Shown one piece after another: positions 5,917 to 7,515 of a stretch of 7,515 nt of DNA; position 1 is the first letter of the stretch, and the number at the start of each line of letters is the position of its first letter. A model generated the notes under the pieces. The model made no database searches. It saw only the letters and a list, made by a program, of their open reading frames with translations, and was not told the origin of the DNA. Location of the stretch: contig JAEZIH010000243.1 of assembly GCA_023416055.1 (NCBI GenBank), forward strand, positions 1 to 7,515. Direction: 5' to 3'. The position numbers and the translations under genes are program-made. The DNA is from Pseudomonadota bacterium. Its GTDB lineage: Bacteria > Pseudomonadota > Alphaproteobacteria > Caulobacterales > Caulobacteraceae.

Positions 5917-6419
5917 CCTTCGTCCGAGGGACGAAGCTGCTTCAGCACGGCGAAGGGCGAGATTTCCGCGGGCTCCGGCGGTTGCACGAACTCGGCGCCC
6001 GGCTTGCGCGGGAACGGGTCCAGCCGCAAGGCCAGTTGCTCGACGGCGTACTGCCCCAGATCGATCTGGCCGCCCTCGACCAGGTCCGGCGATTCGTCGT
6101 CCAGGGTGATGACGATCTCGTCCGGCTCCTCGTCCTCCGGCTCGGCGAGGGAGATCGAGAACGGCGTGTCGATGTCCAGCGGCAAGGGCTCGAGAGTGAC
6201 GCCGCAGGTCTGGGCCAGCTTGGCCTTCACCCGACCGCTCAGGCGCCAGCCGCCGGGCGCCGGGGCCAGGTTCATCTCGGCGACGAAGGAGTCCAGCGAG
6301 GCCAGATCGAGGGCTTTGGCGATGCGGGCACGGGCGGCCGAATCCGGCTCCAGCCGGCGTTCGACGCCCGCCCCGATTTGGTGCAGCCGCACCGGCTCGC
6401 TGAAGGGAAGGTCGTTCAT
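5913..6419 (-). CDS. yceD: YceD/DUF177 family protein
   Basis: A 168-residue DUF177 protein. The family is linked to 23S rRNA accumulation and large-subunit biogenesis in bacteria and chloroplasts; its biochemical activity is not settled. Recognisable here are the core TCGVTLEPLPLDIDTPFSI (71-89), an acidic stretch EPEDEEPDEIVITLDDESPD (93-112), then GGQIDLGQYAVEQLALRLDP (116-135) and the ending FPRKPGAEF (136-144), all typical of the family. Only one cysteine (C72) is present, so the paired-cysteine form is not seen. Its ATG overlaps the stop of the upstream chaperone gene by four bases (ATGA). In many bacteria yceD precedes rpmF (L32); here rpmF is absent and plsX follows. Confidence 0.9.
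   Translation of the reverse strand: MNDLPFSEPVRLHQIGAGVERRLEPDSAARARIAKALDLASLDSFVAEMNLAPAPGGWRLSGRVKAKLAQTCGVTLEPLPLDIDTPFSISLAEPEDEEPDEIVITLDDESPDLVEGGQIDLGQYAVEQLALRLDPFPRKPGAEFVQPPEPAEISPFAVLKQLRPSDEG
5918..5936. repeat. Perfect 8+8 bp inverted repeat before the putative plsX promoter
   Basis: CTTCGTCC (5918-5925), spacer GAG, GGACGAAG (5929-5936). It covers the last codons of yceD and ends one base before the TTGACGC -35 element. As DNA it could be an operator centred about 44 bp before the predicted start; as RNA it would be a stable hairpin near the yceD stop. No T-run follows on either strand, so it is not a standard terminator. Confidence 0.7.
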
Positions 6420-6943
6420 GCAGGGATCTCCGCCCAGTCGGGCTGTTTGGACGCCGCTTCCACGGTCTGGGCCGCCAACCGCGCGCGGCTGTCCACCGCA
6501 TAGGCCGCCAGGGCGCGACCAGCCGCGGGGTCGTCGCGTTCGAACACGTTGCGCGCCAGCCCCTGCGCCAGGGCTTCGATGTCCCCGGCCCGCAGCGGCG
6601 GCTCATAGGCCGTCATCCGCCCGTACATCGCCTCGCCCAGCTTGCGCATCTTCTTGCCCACCGAGATGTCGCCGACGCCAAGTTCGCGCAGGGCATGATC
6701 GAGAGCGGACACATAGGTGTCGAACAGCTCCTGCGCCGCCTCCGTTCCCTGCCCGCCCTCGTCGCGCAGGCGCATGACCAGCAGCAGCACGTGCAGGGTG
6801 TACAGTTCGAAGCGCGCATCGATGCGGTCGGCGACTCCCATGCGCGTATAGAAGGCCGGCTCGCGCGCCTGCCGCACGGCCAGTTCGTACAGGGCCTCGC
6901 CAGCGCGGGCCCGGGGGCGGGATCGGAAGAGGTTCTGAAGCAT
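6416..6943 (-). CDS. Ubiquinol-cytochrome c chaperone (CBP3/UQCC1-like)
   Basis: A 175-residue protein of the bacterial family related to mitochondrial CBP3/UQCC1, which helps cytochrome b synthesis and assembly of the bc1 complex. The family pattern is visible: EPAFYTRMGVADRIDARFEL (28-47), YTLHVLLLVMRLR (48-60), AQELFDTYVSALDHALRELG (70-89), VGDISVGKKMRKLGEAMYGR (90-109). The later part (120-160) is alanine-rich and helical, as in family members. There is no signal peptide or membrane segment, so it should act at the cytoplasmic face. The ATG has AGGGG about 9 bp upstream. It appears to be first in a unit running through yceD toward plsX, with a candidate promoter at 6974-7002. The bc1 genes themselves are not in the window. 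Confidence 0.88.
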   Translation of the reverse strand: MLQNLFRSRPRARAGEALYELAVRQAREPAFYTRMGVADRIDARFELYTLHVLLLVMRLRDEGGQGTEAAQELFDTYVSALDHALRELGVGDISVGKKMRKLGEAMYGRMTAYEPPLRAGDIEALAQGLARNVFERDDPAAGRALAAYAVDSRARLAAQTVEAASKQPDWAEIPA

Positions 6944-6971
6944 GATCTGCGGCCCCTTTTCCGCCGCGCCG

Positions 6972-7000
6972 TTGAACTAAGGCTCGGGTCCGGTTAGGTC
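6972..7000 (+). promoter_or_regulatory. Probable promoter of bamE
   Basis: TTGAAC (6972-6977), 17 bp spacer, TAGGTC (6995-7000). The extended -10 GTTAGGTC also resembles the Caulobacter GCTANAWC pattern. A start near 7007 would give a short leader of about 24 nt. It lies face to face with the minus-strand promoter on the same 31 bp. Confidence 0.4.
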
Positions 7001-7002
7001 AA
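6974..7002 (-). promoter_or_regulatory. Probable promoter of the chaperone-yceD unit
   Basis: On the minus strand TTGACC (7002-6997), 17 bp spacer, TAGTTC (6979-6974). The predicted start near 6967 leaves about 24 nt before the chaperone ATG. Its -35 overlaps the opposing -10 and vice versa, so the two promoters should compete for RNA polymerase. Confidence 0.4.
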
Positions 7003-7030
7003 AGACCTTGTTCTCTCGCAGGCGTCGTCC

Positions 7031-7507
7031 ATGCTCCGCACCAAGCTCTTCCTGGCCGCCCTTTCGGCCGCCGCCCTCACCACGGCCTGCGCGCCGATCG
7101 TGGGCCAGAACGGCTTCCAGGCCGTCGACGCCAAGCCGACGGATATCGTGGCCGGGACCGACACCAAACAGACCGTGCTGACCAAGCTGGGCACGCCGTC
7201 GACCACCTCGACCTTCGAGAGCGACAGCGTCTGGTACTACATCAGCCAGGTGACCGAGAAATACACCTTCAACCGGCCTCAGGTGACCCAGCGCTCGGTG
7301 ACCGAGATCACTTTCAACGACGCCGGCCAGGTGGCCGAGGTTCGCACCCTCGGCCTCGACGACGGCCGCCGCATCGCCATGAACGGCCGCGAGACTCCTA
7401 CCCGCGGCCGCCAGCTGACCATCCTCGAGCAGCTGCTCGGCAACGTCGGCCGCGGCCAGCTGCCGCGCACCGACGAGGACGTCCCCGGCCAGCGCCGGCC
7501 GGACTGA
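7031..7507 (+). CDS. bamE: Outer-membrane assembly lipoprotein BamE (SmpA/OmlA)
   Basis: Lipoprotein subunit of the BAM complex that inserts beta-barrel proteins into the outer membrane. The 158-residue precursor begins with a lipoprotein signal: basic MLRTK, a hydrophobic stretch 6-16 and the lipobox LTTAC with C20 as the lipidated residue; Ala at +2 fits outer-membrane sorting. The SmpA/OmlA domain follows: TDIVAGTDTKQTVLTKLGTP (37-56), SDSVWYYISQ (64-73), and VTEITFNDAGQVAEVRTLG (90-108). The tail after residue 115 (ETPTRGRQLTILEQLLGNVG) is longer than in E. coli BamE and typical of alphaproteobacterial forms. The Shine-Dalgarno (GCAGGCG) is weak. It is divergent from the chaperone gene with an 87-bp shared promoter region. 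The stop lies 8 bp from the window end. Confidence 0.95.
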   Translation: MLRTKLFLAALSAAALTTACAPIVGQNGFQAVDAKPTDIVAGTDTKQTVLTKLGTPSTTSTFESDSVWYYISQVTEKYTFNRPQVTQRSVTEITFNDAGQVAEVRTLGLDDGRRIAMNGRETPTRGRQLTILEQLLGNVGRGQLPRTDEDVPGQRRPD

Positions 7508-7515
7508 TCCGCTTC

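Noticed and set aside
5794..6606. Minus-strand open frame of 270 codons crossing yceD and the chaperone gene
   Set aside because: Out of frame with both genes, which show clear family motifs and an ATGA junction; composition is Arg/Gly-rich shadow.

Overview
The window is an ordinary, GC-rich stretch of alphaproteobacterial core chromosome, most likely from the Caulobacterales (a Brevundimonas- or Caulobacter-like genome). This rests on the protein sequences (an L13 beginning [18 protein letters not shown], an N-terminally extended S9, a COX15-type heme A synthase, a DUF2842 protein, a CBP3-type cytochrome bc1 chaperone), the plsX-fabH-ihfA-merR gene order, and promoter-like sequences resembling the Caulobacter housekeeping pattern TTGACG / GCTANAWC. 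The genus is an inference. I see no insertion sequence, integrase, phage gene, CRISPR array or clearly foreign segment.

Layout from left to right: (1) rpsI (3' end outside the window) and rplM, a two-gene ribosomal operon on the minus strand with its own good promoter at about 998-1026. (2) A 215-bp gap (935-1149) holding that promoter and an AT-rich island with nested inverted repeats (1043-1099). (3) The COX15-type heme A synthase gene on the minus strand, divergent from two small plus-strand membrane-protein genes: an 83-residue unknown and a 64-residue DUF2842 protein. (4) tRNA-Pro(GGG), minus strand, convergent with the DUF2842 gene. (5) A long minus-strand array read from right to left: CBP3-like chaperone, yceD/DUF177, plsX, fabH, ihfA, merR-like. 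The links are tight: ATGA and GTGA stop/start overlaps at two junctions and a 6-bp gap at a third. There is a probable extra promoter before plsX and a 74-bp gap before ihfA. (6) A divergent bamE/omlA lipoprotein gene on the plus strand at the right edge.

Functionally the window covers ribosome assembly and translation (L13, S9, tRNA-Pro, YceD), respiratory complex biogenesis (heme A for cytochrome oxidase, a bc1 chaperone), initiation of fatty-acid and phospholipid synthesis (PlsX, FabH), nucleoid architecture (IHF-alpha) and outer-membrane assembly (BamE). No new system is evident. The features most worth a second look are non-coding: a nearly symmetric divergent promoter between the chaperone gene and bamE (6972-7002), a perfect 8+8 inverted repeat directly upstream of a putative plsX promoter (5918-5936), and the palindrome cluster beside the rplM promoter. 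In addition, plsX, fabH, ihfA and merR all appear to start at non-ATG codons.
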